This document shows, one piece after another, positions 10,846-19,832 of a DNA stretch of 64,000 nt. Origin of the DNA: Cupriavidus sp. YR651 (GTDB taxonomy: Bacteria; Pseudomonadota; Gammaproteobacteria; Burkholderiales; Burkholderiaceae). A model generated the notes under the pieces. That model worked only from the letters and a program-made list of their open reading frames with translations. It ran no database searches and was not told the origin of the DNA. The position numbers and the translations under genes are program-made. Location: assembly GCF_900101625.1 (NCBI RefSeq), contig NZ_FMYZ01000007.1, forward strand, positions 124,001 to 188,000, written 5' to 3'. Positions within the stretch are counted from its first letter, which is position 1. The number at the start of each line of letters is the position of its first letter.

Positions 10846-11925
10846 ATGCTGAAGAACACCGACGACCTGCGTATTCGCGAACTCAAGGAACTGCTGCCGC
10901 CGGCGCACCTGATCCGCGAGTTCGCCTGCTCGGAGGCCGCGTCCGATGTGATCTACGGCGCCCGCCAGGCCATGCACCGCATCCTGCATGGCATGGATGA
11001 TCGCCTGATCGTCATCATCGGACCCTGTTCGATCCACGACACCCGCGCGGCGCTGGAATACGCCAAGCTGCTCAAGGTCCAGCGCGACCGCTTCGCCGGC
11101 GAGCTGGAAGTCGTGATGCGGGTCTATTTCGAGAAGCCCCGCACCACCGTTGGCTGGAAGGGGCTGATCAACGATCCCCACATGGACGGCAGCTTCAAGA
11201 TCAACGATGGCCTGCGCACCGCGCGCGAGCTGCTGCTGAATATCAGCGAGATGGGCGTGCCGACCGGCACCGAATACCTCGACATGATCAGTCCGCAATA
11301 TATTGCCGACCTCGTCAGCTGGGGCGCCATCGGGGCACGCACCACGGAGTCGCAGGTGCACCGCGAGCTGGCCTCGGGACTGTCCTGCCCGGTCGGCTTC
11401 AAGAACGGCACCGACGGCAACGTCAAGATCGCCGTGGACGCCATCAAGGCCGCGTCGCAGCCACACCATTTCCTGTCGGTGACCAAGGGCGGCCACTCGG
11501 CCATCGTGTCGACCTCCGGCAACGAGGACTGCCACATCATCCTGCGTGGCGGCAAGGCGCCGAACTACGACGCCGCGAGCGTGCAGGAAGCCTGCGACGC
11601 GATCTCCAAGGCCGGCCTCGCCGCGCGCCTGATGATCGATGCCTCGCATGCCAACAGCAGCAAGAAGCATGAGAATCAGATCCCGGTTTGCGCGGACATT
11701 GGCACGCAGATCGCCGGCGGCGACCAGCGCATCGTTGGCGTGATGGTGGAATCGCACCTGGTGGGCGGCCGCCAGGACCACGTGCAAGGCACACCGGTCG
11801 AGAACCTGACCTACGGCCAGTCCGTGACCGATGCCTGCATCGGCTGGGATGATTCGATCACCGTGCTGGAGACGCTGGCCAACGCCGTCAAACAGCGCCG
11901 CCTGGTCTCGGGCAGCGGCAACTGA
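10846..11925 (+). CDS. aroG: 3-deoxy-7-phosphoheptulonate synthase (DAHP synthase, class I)
   Basis: First enzyme of the shikimate pathway, condensing phosphoenolpyruvate and erythrose-4-phosphate. It has 359 residues, normal for the E. coli AroG/F/H type. The metal ligand Cys61 in GPCSIHD and the block GARTTESQVHRELASGLSCPVGFKNGTDG are intact. The segment LDMISPQYIADLVSWGAIGA is closest to the Phe-sensitive AroG isozyme, but feedback specificity is inferred only by resemblance. Expression is probably set by the attenuator immediately upstream. Ribosome site CCGGAG precedes the ATG. Confidence 0.95.
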   Translation: MLKNTDDLRIRELKELLPPAHLIREFACSEAASDVIYGARQAMHRILHGMDDRLIVIIGPCSIHDTRAALEYAKLLKVQRDRFAGELEVVMRVYFEKPRTTVGWKGLINDPHMDGSFKINDGLRTARELLLNISEMGVPTGTEYLDMISPQYIADLVSWGAIGARTTESQVHRELASGLSCPVGFKNGTDGNVKIAVDAIKAASQPHHFLSVTKGGHSAIVSTSGNEDCHIILRGGKAPNYDAASVQEACDAISKAGLAARLMIDASHANSSKKHENQIPVCADIGTQIAGGDQRIVGVMVESHLVGGRQDHVQGTPVENLTYGQSVTDACIGWDDSITVLETLANAVKQRRLVSGSGN

Positions 11926-11947
11926 GCCGGACGCCGCGCCAGGGCAC

Positions 11948-11981
11948 AAAAAAAACCGCTCCCGTGAGGAGCGGCTTTTTT
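11948..11981. terminator. Bidirectional terminator between aroG and cytochrome c genes
   Basis: Stem CCGCTCC / GGAGCGG (extendable with flanking A/T) flanked by an A-run on the left and a T-run on the right. It lies between the convergent aroG (plus) and cytochrome c gene (minus), so it can end both transcripts. Confidence 0.85.
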
Positions 11982-12028
11982 GCCTTGCGGACCCGGCAGG
12001 CGCGGCTTGCCGGGGTCTTGCCAGGGCC

Positions 12029-12427
12029 TTACTTCTTCAGCACCAGATCACCCGGCAGGGACTCGATGTAGGCGGCGATGTCCTGGAGTTCCTTGCGCGT
12101 GAACGGGCGCGGCTTGCCGTTCTTGTCGGTCACGGCCGGGTTGCTGTTCACCTGGCCGGCCATGATCGCGTTGGTGCGCCCCACCAGCGGATTACCGCTG
12201 ACCTGGTAGGACACCAGCGCATGGTAGAGATAGTCGGCATGCTGGCCAGCCAGCTTGGGATAGTCGGGCGTGATCGGGGCGTTCAGGCCCGCGCCGTGGC
12301 ATGCCACGCAGGCACCCTTTTCCACCAGTGCCTTGCCGGCGGCGATATCCGCGGCCGAGGCGGGCATGGCGGCGGCACCCAGTACGAGTGCACCCACCGC
12401 GAACGAAAGCGTCTTCAGCGTCTTCAT
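12029..12427 (-). CDS. Small periplasmic c-type cytochrome (cytochrome c4/c553-like)
   Basis: 132 residues with an N-terminal Sec signal (MKTLKTLSFAVGALVLGAAAMPASA) and one haem-binding CVACH motif at about residues 40-44. Methionine-containing segments near the C-terminus could provide the axial ligand. It probably carries electrons in the periplasm towards a terminal oxidase. It follows a second cytochrome c gene with a 12-bp gap; the two are surely one operon and resemble the two halves of a dihaem c4. Confidence 0.9.
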   Translation of the reverse strand: MKTLKTLSFAVGALVLGAAAMPASAADIAAGKALVEKGACVACHGAGLNAPITPDYPKLAGQHADYLYHALVSYQVSGNPLVGRTNAIMAGQVNSNPAVTDKNGKPRPFTRKELQDIAAYIESLPGDLVLKK

Positions 12428-12439
12428 GGTCTGCGTCTC

Positions 12440-12787
12440 TTACTTCAGCGAATTGTTCTTGGAGTCGGGCTTCTGCTGCGAGTAGTACGCAGCCACGTCG
12501 GCGATGTCCTTGTCGGACAGGCTGGCGGCGATCCCGCGCATCGTCGGATGCTTGCGATCGCCCTTCTGATAGCCCTTGAGCGCGTTTTCGATGTACTTGG
12601 CGCTCTGGCCGCCGAGCATGGGAACTTCGTATGTCTCCGGGAATGACGCACGGTAGCCGGGAATGCCGTGGCAGCCGATGCACATTGCAACCTTGTCCCT
12701 GGCGGTATCCACGTTGCCCTTTGCGTCCTGGGCCTGCGCTGCCGTTGCGGCCGCGCCCAACACCACCATCGTGAGGAGCTTTTTCAT
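12440..12787 (-). CDS. Small periplasmic c-type cytochrome
   Basis: 115 residues, signal peptide MKKLLTMVVLGAAATAAQAQ and a single haem site CIGCH (about residues 36-40) in the context MCIGCHGIPGYRASFPE. The sequence PTMRGIAASLSDKDIADVAAYYS is typical of cytochrome c553/c4 C-terminal halves. First gene of a two-cytochrome operon; the redox partner is not visible here. Confidence 0.9.
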   Translation of the reverse strand: MKKLLTMVVLGAAATAAQAQDAKGNVDTARDKVAMCIGCHGIPGYRASFPETYEVPMLGGQSAKYIENALKGYQKGDRKHPTMRGIAASLSDKDIADVAAYYSQQKPDSKNNSLK

Positions 12788-13304
12788 TGTCGTAGCTGAT
12801 TGGGAAGTGTTAAACCGTGCGTGACCTGCCCTGTTGGCCGGAGACGGTCTTGGGAACGGGGATTGAACTGAAATCGCGGACGCCGCGGCGGGTCCCGGGC
12901 TTCGCCGGGAATCTGCCGAGGCGAAGCCGGTCAGACAAGGCGCAACCGGGCGTCATTGATGTGCCGCGGGTGCTCAAACACCATTCTGCAACCATCTCGC
13001 GCGATCGCCGCCTCCCGGGTGGATCTGCCATGACAACTGGCGGACGGCCGGGCATGTGGGGAACTTGACTTGGGGGGCGCGTCAAACCGGCGCATTGTAC
13101 CGCAGCCGGCACGCGGCAGTCCAGACAGCGGCCCCCGGGTGTCCCCGGGTGAACGCGAACCGCAAAGTCCTCTTATACTGGCCCATTCCGACCCCGTTTC
13201 CGACCCCTTTTCGATCCGGTATCCGATCCGGTCTTCGGCCACGCCTCCAGCCAGTCCGGCCACGCGGCGGCAGGCCGGCCGACATCGCCATCTCAGGTTG
13301 CCTC
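12788..13304. other. Intergenic region between cytochrome operon and moxR-like gene
   Basis: About 520 bp without a supportable gene. It should contain the divergent promoters of the cytochrome pair and of the MoxR gene. A TATACT hexamer at 13174-13179 is a possible -10 element for the rightward genes, but no good -35 is spaced correctly. A short GC-rich hairpin (CCCGGGCTTCGCCGGG) lies near 12895. Confidence 0.5.
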
Positions 13305-14183
13305 ATGTCCACCACCGCCAACGCCAATCCGTCCCAGCAGGCCAAATTCGAGGGCAGCGCCCAGTATGTTGCCACCGACGATCTCAAGCTGGCCGTCAAT
13401 GCCGCCCGCACGCTGCAGCGCCCGCTGCTGATCAAGGGCGAACCCGGCACCGGCAAGACCATGCTGGCCGAGGAAGTGGCCGCCGCGCTGGGCATGCCGT
13501 TGTTGCAATGGCACATCAAGTCGACCACCAAGGCCCAGCAGGGCCTGTACGAATACGACGCGGTGTCGCGCCTGCGCGACTCCCAGCTCGGCGACGACAA
13601 GGTCCACGACATTCGCAACTACATCGTCAAGGGTGTGCTCTGGCAGGCCTTCGAGGCTGACGAGCCCGTGGTGCTGCTGATCGACGAGATCGACAAGGCC
13701 GATATCGAATTCCCGAACGACCTGCTGCGCGAACTGGACCGGATGGAGTTCTACGTCTACGAGACGCGCGAACTGATCAAGGCGAAGCACCGTCCGCTGG
13801 TGATCATCACGTCGAACAACGAGAAGGAACTGCCGGATGCCTTCCTGCGCCGCTGCTTCTTCCACTACATCAAGTTCCCCGACGCCGACACCATGCAGCA
13901 GATCGTCGACGTCCACTATCCCGGCATCAAGCGCGAACTCGTCGCCGCCGCGCTGGACGCCTTCTACGAGATGCGCAACCTGCCGGGCCTGAAGAAGAAG
14001 CCGAGCACGTCGGAGCTGATCGACTGGCTCAAGCTGCTGATGGCCGAGGACATTCCCGCCGAAGCACTGCGCAGCCCGGACCGCAAGGCCGCCATTCCGC
14101 CGCTGCACGGCGCGCTGCTGAAGAACGAGCAGGACGTACACCTGTTCGAGCGCCTGGTGTTCATGAACCGCGCCAACCGCTGA
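13305..14183 (+). CDS. MoxR family AAA+ ATPase
   Basis: 292 residues from ATG 13305; a longer open frame upstream (from 13056) reads like non-coding DNA. Walker A is GEPGTGKT (45-52), Walker B is VVLLIDEIDKAD, and the sensor/arginine-finger region ELPDAFLRRCFFHYI is typical of MoxR proteins. These ATPases act as chaperones with VWA-domain partners to activate or assemble metalloenzymes and complexes. The matching VWA protein is two genes downstream (14837). The client is unknown; the cox operon nearby has its own MoxR/VWA pair. Confidence 0.9.
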   Translation: MSTTANANPSQQAKFEGSAQYVATDDLKLAVNAARTLQRPLLIKGEPGTGKTMLAEEVAAALGMPLLQWHIKSTTKAQQGLYEYDAVSRLRDSQLGDDKVHDIRNYIVKGVLWQAFEADEPVVLLIDEIDKADIEFPNDLLRELDRMEFYVYETRELIKAKHRPLVIITSNNEKELPDAFLRRCFFHYIKFPDADTMQQIVDVHYPGIKRELVAAALDAFYEMRNLPGLKKKPSTSELIDWLKLLMAEDIPAEALRSPDRKAAIPPLHGALLKNEQDVHLFERLVFMNRANR

Positions 14184-14211
14184 GCCACACGCCGTCCGTA
14201 CGCGCCACGCC

Positions 14212-14805
14212 ATGCCCAACTTCGTCAAGCCCGTCACGCTCGCCGGCCGCTTCGCCACACTGGAGCCGCTGTCGCACGAGCATGCCGCCGGTCTGCGCGA
14301 CGCCGCCGCCGACGGCGACCTCCATACACTCTGGTACACCAGCGTGCCGTCGCCCGACCGCATGGAAGCCGATATCGCGCGTCGCCTTGACCTGCAGACA
14401 AAGGACTCGATGCAGCCCTTTGCCGTGCGTGACGCCGACGGCCGGCTGGCCGGCATGACCACGTACATGAACATCGACGGCGCCAATCGCCGCGTGGAAA
14501 TCGGCTCGACGTGGTACGCACGCCGCGTGCAACGCTCGGGGCTCAACACCGAATGCAAGCTGATGCTGCTGCGCCATGCGTTCGAGACGCTCGACTGCAT
14601 CGCCGTGGAATTCCGCACGCACTGGATGAACCACCAGAGCCGCACGGCCATTGCGCGCCTGGGCGCCAAGCAGGATGGTGTGCTGCGTAACCATCAGCGC
14701 ATGCCGGACGGGTCGTTCCGCGACACGGTGGTGTTTTCCATCATCGCCAGCGAATGGCCGACCGTGCGCGCGCATCTGCAATTCCAGCTCGATCGTCCGC
14801 GCTGA
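14212..14805 (+). CDS. GNAT family N-acetyltransferase (RimJ/RimL-like)
   Basis: 197 residues. The pattern VTLAGRFATLEPLSHEHAAGL at the start, YMNIDGANRRVEIGSTWY in the middle and AVEFRTHWMNHQSRTAIARLGAKQDGVLRNHQ towards the end is the GNAT fold of RimJ/RimL-like acetyltransferases (acetyl-CoA binding loop around NHQSRTAIARLG). It lies 28 bp after the MoxR gene and 31 bp before the VWA gene, so it is co-transcribed with them. The acceptor substrate is unknown. Confidence 0.9.
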   Translation: MPNFVKPVTLAGRFATLEPLSHEHAAGLRDAAADGDLHTLWYTSVPSPDRMEADIARRLDLQTKDSMQPFAVRDADGRLAGMTTYMNIDGANRRVEIGSTWYARRVQRSGLNTECKLMLLRHAFETLDCIAVEFRTHWMNHQSRTAIARLGAKQDGVLRNHQRMPDGSFRDTVVFSIIASEWPTVRAHLQFQLDRPR

Positions 14806-14836
14806 TCCTGCCCCAACGATTCCGAGGGGACCCCTC

Positions 14837-16012
14837 ATGCTGATCGATTTCTTCTTCTCGCTGCGCCACGCCAAGCTGCCCGTCTCCGTCAAGGAATACC
14901 TGACGATGCTGGAAGCGCTGCGCGCACAGGTCATCAGGCCATCCATCGACGAGTTCTACTACTTGTCACGCATGACGCTCGTCAAGGACGAGAAGCACTT
15001 CGACAAGTTCGACCAGACCTTCGCCGCCTACTTCAAGGGCGTGGAAAGCCTGATCGACTGGAAGAGCGACATCCCGCTGGAATGGCTGCAAAAGACGCTG
15101 GAGCGCGAGCTGTCCGCAGAGGAAAAAGCCAAGATCGAGGCCATGGGCGGGCTGGACAAGCTCATGGAGCGCCTCAAGCAACTGCTGGAAGAGCAGAAGG
15201 AAAAGCACGAGGGCGGCAACAAGTGGATCGGCACGGGCGGCACGTCGCCGTTCGGCCACGGCGGCTACAACCCCGAGGGCATCCGCATCGGCGGCCCCTC
15301 CAAGGGCAACCGCACCGCCATCAAGGTGTGGGAAGCACGCGCCTATAAGGACTACGACGATCAGGTCGAACTGGGCACGCGCAACATCAAGGTGGCGCTG
15401 CGCCGGCTGCGTCGCTTCGCGCGCGAAGGCGCGGATACCGAACTGGATCTCGACGATACGATCCACTCCACCGCGGCCAACGCGGGCATGCTCGACATCA
15501 AGCTGCGACCGGAGCGGCACAACAAGGTCAAGGTGCTGATGCTGATGGATGTGGGCGGATCGATGGACGACCACATCAAGCGCGTGGAGGAGCTGTTCTC
15601 CGCCACCAAGACCGAGTTCAAGCACCTCGAGTACTACTACTTCCACAACTGCCTGTACGACTACGTGTGGAAGAACAACCGCCGCCGCCACGCGGAGAAG
15701 ATCGCCACGTGGGACCTGATCCACAAGTACACGCCGGACTACAAGGTGATCTTCGTCGGCGACGCGACGATGAGCCCGTATGAAATCCTGCAGCCGGGCG
15801 GATCGGTCGAATACAACAACCCGGAAGCCGGCGCGGTCTGGCTGAACCGCATGATCGAGCAGTTCCCGCGCTTTGTCTGGCTCAACCCGGAGCCGGAAGG
15901 CCTGTGGCAGTACCGGCAGTCGATCACGGTGATCAACCAGATCATGAAGAACCGGATGTACCCGGTTACCCTCGCGGGCCTGGAACAGGCGATGAAGGTC
16001 CTGTCAAAGTAG
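14837..16012 (+). CDS. VWA domain protein (CoxE-like), partner of the MoxR ATPase
   Basis: 391 residues from ATG 14837, preceded by GAGGGGA; a longer frame upstream overlaps the acetyltransferase and is rejected. The N-terminal half is helical and charged. The C-terminal von Willebrand factor A-like domain carries a metal-site motif LMLMDVGGSMDDH, where the second position of the usual DxSxS is Gly. MoxR-VWA pairs form chaperone systems. The 3' end overlaps the end of the convergent nucleotidyltransferase gene by 9 bp. Confidence 0.88.
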   Translation: MLIDFFFSLRHAKLPVSVKEYLTMLEALRAQVIRPSIDEFYYLSRMTLVKDEKHFDKFDQTFAAYFKGVESLIDWKSDIPLEWLQKTLERELSAEEKAKIEAMGGLDKLMERLKQLLEEQKEKHEGGNKWIGTGGTSPFGHGGYNPEGIRIGGPSKGNRTAIKVWEARAYKDYDDQVELGTRNIKVALRRLRRFAREGADTELDLDDTIHSTAANAGMLDIKLRPERHNKVKVLMLMDVGGSMDDHIKRVEELFSATKTEFKHLEYYYFHNCLYDYVWKNNRRRHAEKIATWDLIHKYTPDYKVIFVGDATMSPYEILQPGGSVEYNNPEAGAVWLNRMIEQFPRFVWLNPEPEGLWQYRQSITVINQIMKNRMYPVTLAGLEQAMKVLSK

Positions 16013-16669
16013 GACGCGCCCAGAGACCGGGGCTGCGCCCAGCCGGGCGAGAATGCGCGCGTAATCCTCGGGCGTATCCATATCGGTTGTAAAGCGATCG
16101 TGCGCGGCCTGGTGAACAAACACGTCTTCGGGATGCTCGGCGATCAGCTTGCGGCAGCCCGGGTTCACGCGGCCGCCGATGACCTCCGGCGCATGGCTCG
16201 CACGGAAAACCACCGGATTACCGCGCTGCCCGTCGAATACCGGCACCAGGATCGAGCCGTGCGGCATCGCGGCGAACGCGGCGACCAGTTCACGGTAGTC
16301 TGCCGCGTCGAGCAACACCTGGTCCGCGAGACACACCATCACCACACCGCACGGCGCGCGTAGCGCAGCCACCCCGGCTGCCACCGACGTCGCCTGCCCT
16401 TCCTCATGGCGCGGATTGCTCTGGAATGTGACCGGCAAGCCGTCGAGGGCCTCCATGACGGCGCGCCCCTTGTAGCCGGTCACCACCACGATCTCCTCCG
16501 GCTCCGCCTGCGCGATGGCACTGACAGTACGCCTGACCGCCGGCTGCCCGTCGATCGGCAGCAGCAGCTTGTGCTGGCCCTGCATCCGCGATGACAGTCC
16601 AGCGGCCAGCACCACCGCCGAGAATGTCAGCTTCGGCTGTTCCCCGAGCGCACTCCCCGTGTCATGCAT
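16004..16669 (-). CDS. MobA-like nucleotidyltransferase (molybdenum cofactor cytidylyltransferase type)
   Basis: 221 residues. The nucleotide-binding signature LAAGLSSRMQGQHKLLLP (about 21-38) and VCLADQVLLDAADYREL are those of MocA/MobA-like transferases that attach CMP or GMP to molybdopterin. CO dehydrogenase carries molybdopterin cytosine dinucleotide, so a MocA role in making that cofactor fits. It is the last gene of the cox operon; its ATG (16669) abuts the stop codon of coxF with no gap. Confidence 0.85.
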   Translation of the reverse strand: MHDTGSALGEQPKLTFSAVVLAAGLSSRMQGQHKLLLPIDGQPAVRRTVSAIAQAEPEEIVVVTGYKGRAVMEALDGLPVTFQSNPRHEEGQATSVAAGVAALRAPCGVVMVCLADQVLLDAADYRELVAAFAAMPHGSILVPVFDGQRGNPVVFRASHAPEVIGGRVNPGCRKLIAEHPEDVFVHQAAHDRFTTDMDTPEDYARILARLGAAPVSGRVLL

Positions 16670-17734
16670 TTACGTCTTCTCCCCGTGCGTCGCTCCCTGG
16701 GCGATCGCCAGGTACTTGCCCGGATCGCGCTCGAATTCGATCTTGCAGCTGTCACAGCAGAAATAGAAGCGCTGTCCGCCATAGCTGAGCACGTGCTTCG
16801 CCGCGGCGATGTCGATCGCCATGCCGCACACCGGATTCACATACCGGGCGCCCGGCGCTTCGACCGATGCCATCGATTCGCAGGGCGGCAACGCCGGCAC
16901 GGCCTCGCTACCGACGAGAGGCGGCACGCCGGCGTCGGCCACCGACTGCTCCAGTTCGTGGCGCAATGCCACCAGCCCCGCCACCGCGCCCAGCGCAATC
17001 TCCTGCGGCTTGTGCGCGTGGATTGACGGGCCAGCGGGCGCGTGCAGCGCCGCGAGCCGCTGCGCGGTAATGCCGCGCAAACGCATCGCGTCGCGCAATC
17101 TGTCCGCCTTGCGCTCGCTGGCGACCAGCAACACGGCCGCAGCCTCGCTGCGCAATGCGGCTTCCAGCGCGTCTTCGTCGCTCTCGCCCTGGGTCACCAC
17201 GAGAATCAGTTGCGGACCGGCGAGGTTGAACGCATCGACGTCGAAGCCCTGAATCACCCGCTTCAGCCCGAGCGAAGCAAACGGCGCGGTCGCGCCAGCG
17301 GCGGCGCACACGCGGAATCCCACCCACTTCGCCAGCACGCAGGCTTCGAGCGCAGTGGGCGTCGCGCCCAGCACCAGCACCACGGGCGCGGGCAGCGACG
17401 GCTGAATGAAGAGCTCCAGCGCCCCATTGCTTGCACACGGCATCGTGTGGGCTTCGACATCCGCATCCGGCGCCGCGGGCTCATTGCTGATCCGCACGCG
17501 CTTGGGCTGCCCGGAGCGAATCGCCTGCAGCGCAGCCTCGATGACGATGGCGCGCGAGCAACCGCCGCCGATCCAGCCGTGCAGCGTCCCGTCGGGTTCG
17601 ACCAGCGCCTGCGCGCCGACCCAGGCGGACGTGGGCGGCGCCGCGCGAATCACGGTGACCACGGCGAACGGCTGCGCCTGTTCGATCAGCCGTTGCTCGC
17701 GTTGCAGAAGGGAATCGGGGCTATCGGTGTTCAT
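16670..17734 (-). CDS. coxF: CoxF-like XdhC family maturation factor fused to a YHS domain
   Basis: 354 residues. Residues about 20-110 form an XdhC/CoxI N-terminal domain (GWIGGGCSRAIVIEAAL), 115-262 an XdhC Rossmann domain (VVLVLGATPTALEACVLA), and 297-343 a YHS domain with VNPVCGM (Cys303) and FYFCCDSC (Cys326, 327, 330). XdhC-type proteins protect and sulfurate the molybdenum cofactor before insertion into xanthine-oxidase family enzymes. The YHS domain is a Cys-rich module often linked to copper or other heavy metals; the CO dehydrogenase site is Mo-S-Cu, which makes the fusion notable. ATG 17734 overlaps the coxE stop as ATGA. Confidence 0.85.
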   Translation of the reverse strand: MNTDSPDSLLQREQRLIEQAQPFAVVTVIRAAPPTSAWVGAQALVEPDGTLHGWIGGGCSRAIVIEAALQAIRSGQPKRVRISNEPAAPDADVEAHTMPCASNGALELFIQPSLPAPVVLVLGATPTALEACVLAKWVGFRVCAAAGATAPFASLGLKRVIQGFDVDAFNLAGPQLILVVTQGESDEDALEAALRSEAAAVLLVASERKADRLRDAMRLRGITAQRLAALHAPAGPSIHAHKPQEIALGAVAGLVALRHELEQSVADAGVPPLVGSEAVPALPPCESMASVEAPGARYVNPVCGMAIDIAAAKHVLSYGGQRFYFCCDSCKIEFERDPGKYLAIAQGATHGEKT

Positions 17735-18933
17735 TGCAGGACGGACAACACTTGGGGAAAAATCCGCTCGAGGCTCGCCAGATCGCGCGCCCCCGCCAGC
17801 AGATCGACATACGGCATCGCCGCCTGCATGCCGACGCTCGACGGCGTGAAACCGGCACGGCTTGCCAGCGGGTTGAGCCAGACCAGACATCGGCAGCGGC
17901 GCCGGATCGCCGCGAGCGCCTGTTGCAAGCACTCGGGTTCGCCCGCGTCGTAGCCGTCGCTGACAACGATGACGGCCGTGCGCGCGTGCAGCAGCTTCGC
18001 CGCGTGACGCTGGTTGAATTCGCCGAGACTGTCGCCGATGCGTGTGCCGCCGGCCCAGCCCGCCGACAGCAATTGCAGCCGCTCCTGCGAGCGCCACGGG
18101 TCCGGGTCGCGCAATGCCTGCCCGACACCCACGAGGTGCGTATGGAAGATGAACGCGTGCACGTCGGAAACCCGGCTGCTCAGCACGCGCGCCAGCCGCA
18201 GGAAGAAGAAGCTGTAGAGGCTCATCGAGCGGCTGACGTCGAGCAGCAGGATGATGCGCGGACGCAGCCGGCGCTTGCGTCGCCAGAGAAGGTCGAGTGG
18301 CAGCCCACCGCGCGAGACGCTGTGGCGGATCGTCGAGGCCATGTCGATCACACACCCGGTGCTCGCGCGGCGCTCGCGCCGCACCTGGATACCGCGCAGG
18401 CGCTGCGCGAAGCGGCGGATCGCGGTGTCGATCGCAAACAGTTCGTCGGGCCGGTTCAGATGCCGGAAATCCGCGTGCTCCAGCGATGCCTCGAGGGAGG
18501 CGCCCTGCTCGGCCGTGGCGCCATGGGTGCCGGTAGCATCGCCGTCGCGCCCGGCCAGTGCGAGCGGCGTGCCAGCGCTGGCGTCACGCTGACCGGAGAC
18601 ACGATCACGTTCCATGCGGCCCGCGCCGCCGGCACGCACCTCAACCAGCTTGCGGCGATTCGGCGCCAGAAACCAGGCGTCAAACAGGTCGTCGAAACGC
18701 CGCCACTCTTCGGCGCGCGAACACAACACCGCGCGCAGGCTCCAGCGCAACAGCTGCCGGTCCAGTTGCCCCACGCGCTGCGCGACCTCCAGCGAGGCCG
18801 CCACATCGCTGCTCGTCACGCGAAAATCATTCGCGCGCAGCCATCCTGCAAACCCTGCATAGCGGGCGACCAGTGCCTCTTCGAGGCTCGACGGCGGCGC
18901 CCGATGTCCGGCGCAATCGATTCCGGTCAACAT
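17731..18933 (-). CDS. coxE: CoxE, VWA domain protein for CO dehydrogenase maturation
   Basis: 400 residues from ATG 18933, which overlaps the end of coxD by 7 bases; a longer frame upstream is inside coxD and rejected. The C-terminal VWA domain has a complete metal-site motif LLLDVSRSMSLYS (Asp232, Ser234, Ser236) and ends in FPQVLSVLQ. Residues 100-155 are Gly/Ala-rich and probably a flexible linker. In Oligotropha (Afipia) carboxidovorans CoxE works with the ATPase CoxD to complete the Mo-Cu cluster of apo-CO dehydrogenase. Sequence ATGA links it to coxF. Confidence 0.88.
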   Translation of the reverse strand: MLTGIDCAGHRAPPSSLEEALVARYAGFAGWLRANDFRVTSSDVAASLEVAQRVGQLDRQLLRWSLRAVLCSRAEEWRRFDDLFDAWFLAPNRRKLVEVRAGGAGRMERDRVSGQRDASAGTPLALAGRDGDATGTHGATAEQGASLEASLEHADFRHLNRPDELFAIDTAIRRFAQRLRGIQVRRERRASTGCVIDMASTIRHSVSRGGLPLDLLWRRKRRLRPRIILLLDVSRSMSLYSFFFLRLARVLSSRVSDVHAFIFHTHLVGVGQALRDPDPWRSQERLQLLSAGWAGGTRIGDSLGEFNQRHAAKLLHARTAVIVVSDGYDAGEPECLQQALAAIRRRCRCLVWLNPLASRAGFTPSSVGMQAAMPYVDLLAGARDLASLERIFPQVLSVLQ

Positions 18934-19820
18934 GCGGCCACCAGTTTTTCGACGACCGGGCGCGTCAGCCCGGCCTGGTCCTCGCGCGTCTTCACAAGGG
19001 CGGCGAGCGAATCCATGATCTGCTCGACGGCACCCTCGTCGATCGCAGTCACGCCCAGTCGCAGCAACGCGGCCACCCAGTCGAGGGTTTCGGCCAGCCC
19101 AGGCTTCTTCTGCAAATCCATCTGCCTGACCGACTGGACAAACTCGACGATCTGCCGCGCCAGCTTTTCCGGCGCCTCGGGCACCTGCGCGCGCACGATC
19201 AACAACTCCTTCTCGAAGCCCGGGTAGTCGACGTACTGATACAGGCATCGGCGGCGCAGCGCGTCGGAGATCTCGCGCGTGCCATTCGACGTCAGGATCA
19301 CGAAGGGCCGCTCGGTCGCCCGGATCACGCCCAGCTCCGGAATCGACATCTGGAAATCGGACAACAGTTCCAGCAGGTACGCCTCGAACGCTTCGTCGGT
19401 CCGGTCGATTTCGTCGATCAGCAGAACAGGCACCGGCGTCGTCGTGATCGCTTCGAGCAGCGGCCGCTTGAGCAGATAGCGCTCGGAGAAGATGTCCTGC
19501 TCCTTGTCGGTAACCGAACGCTCATCGCTCTCCAGCAACTTGATCGCCAGCAGCTGGTGCTGGTAGTTCCATTCGTAGAGCGCCGCGTGCGCGTCGAGGC
19601 CTTCGTAGCATTGCAACCGGATCAGCCGCGTATCCAGCAGCCTCGCCAGCGCCTTGGCGACTTCGGTCTTGCCGACGCCAGCCTCGCCTTCGAGCAACAG
19701 CGGTCTGCGCATTTCCATCGTCAGCAGCAACGTGGCGGCAAAGCTGCGCTCGGCGATAAAGCCGTGGCGCGCCAACTGCGCCTGGAGGCTGACGACCTCG
19801 TGCATGCGGTCGGTTGCCAT
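18927..19820 (-). CDS. coxD: CoxD, MoxR-type AAA+ ATPase for CO dehydrogenase maturation
   Basis: 297 residues. Walker A GEAGVGKT (45-52), Walker B VLLIDEIDRTDE, and EISDALRRRCLYQYVDYPG in the arginine-finger region. CoxD of O. carboxidovorans is a membrane-associated AAA+ chaperone needed to load sulfur and copper on the molybdenum centre. It lies 12 bp after coxG and overlaps coxE by 7 bp. It is clearly a different MoxR subfamily from the protein encoded at 13305. Confidence 0.9.
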   Translation of the reverse strand: MATDRMHEVVSLQAQLARHGFIAERSFAATLLLTMEMRRPLLLEGEAGVGKTEVAKALARLLDTRLIRLQCYEGLDAHAALYEWNYQHQLLAIKLLESDERSVTDKEQDIFSERYLLKRPLLEAITTTPVPVLLIDEIDRTDEAFEAYLLELLSDFQMSIPELGVIRATERPFVILTSNGTREISDALRRRCLYQYVDYPGFEKELLIVRAQVPEAPEKLARQIVEFVQSVRQMDLQKKPGLAETLDWVAALLRLGVTAIDEGAVEQIMDSLAALVKTREDQAGLTRPVVEKLVAAC

Positions 19821-19832
19821 GGCTGCACCCTC

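Noticed and set aside
12838..12880. tRNA-like T-arm sequence (GTTCAATCCCC on the minus strand)
   Set aside because: No matching acceptor, D or anticodon stems can be drawn around it.
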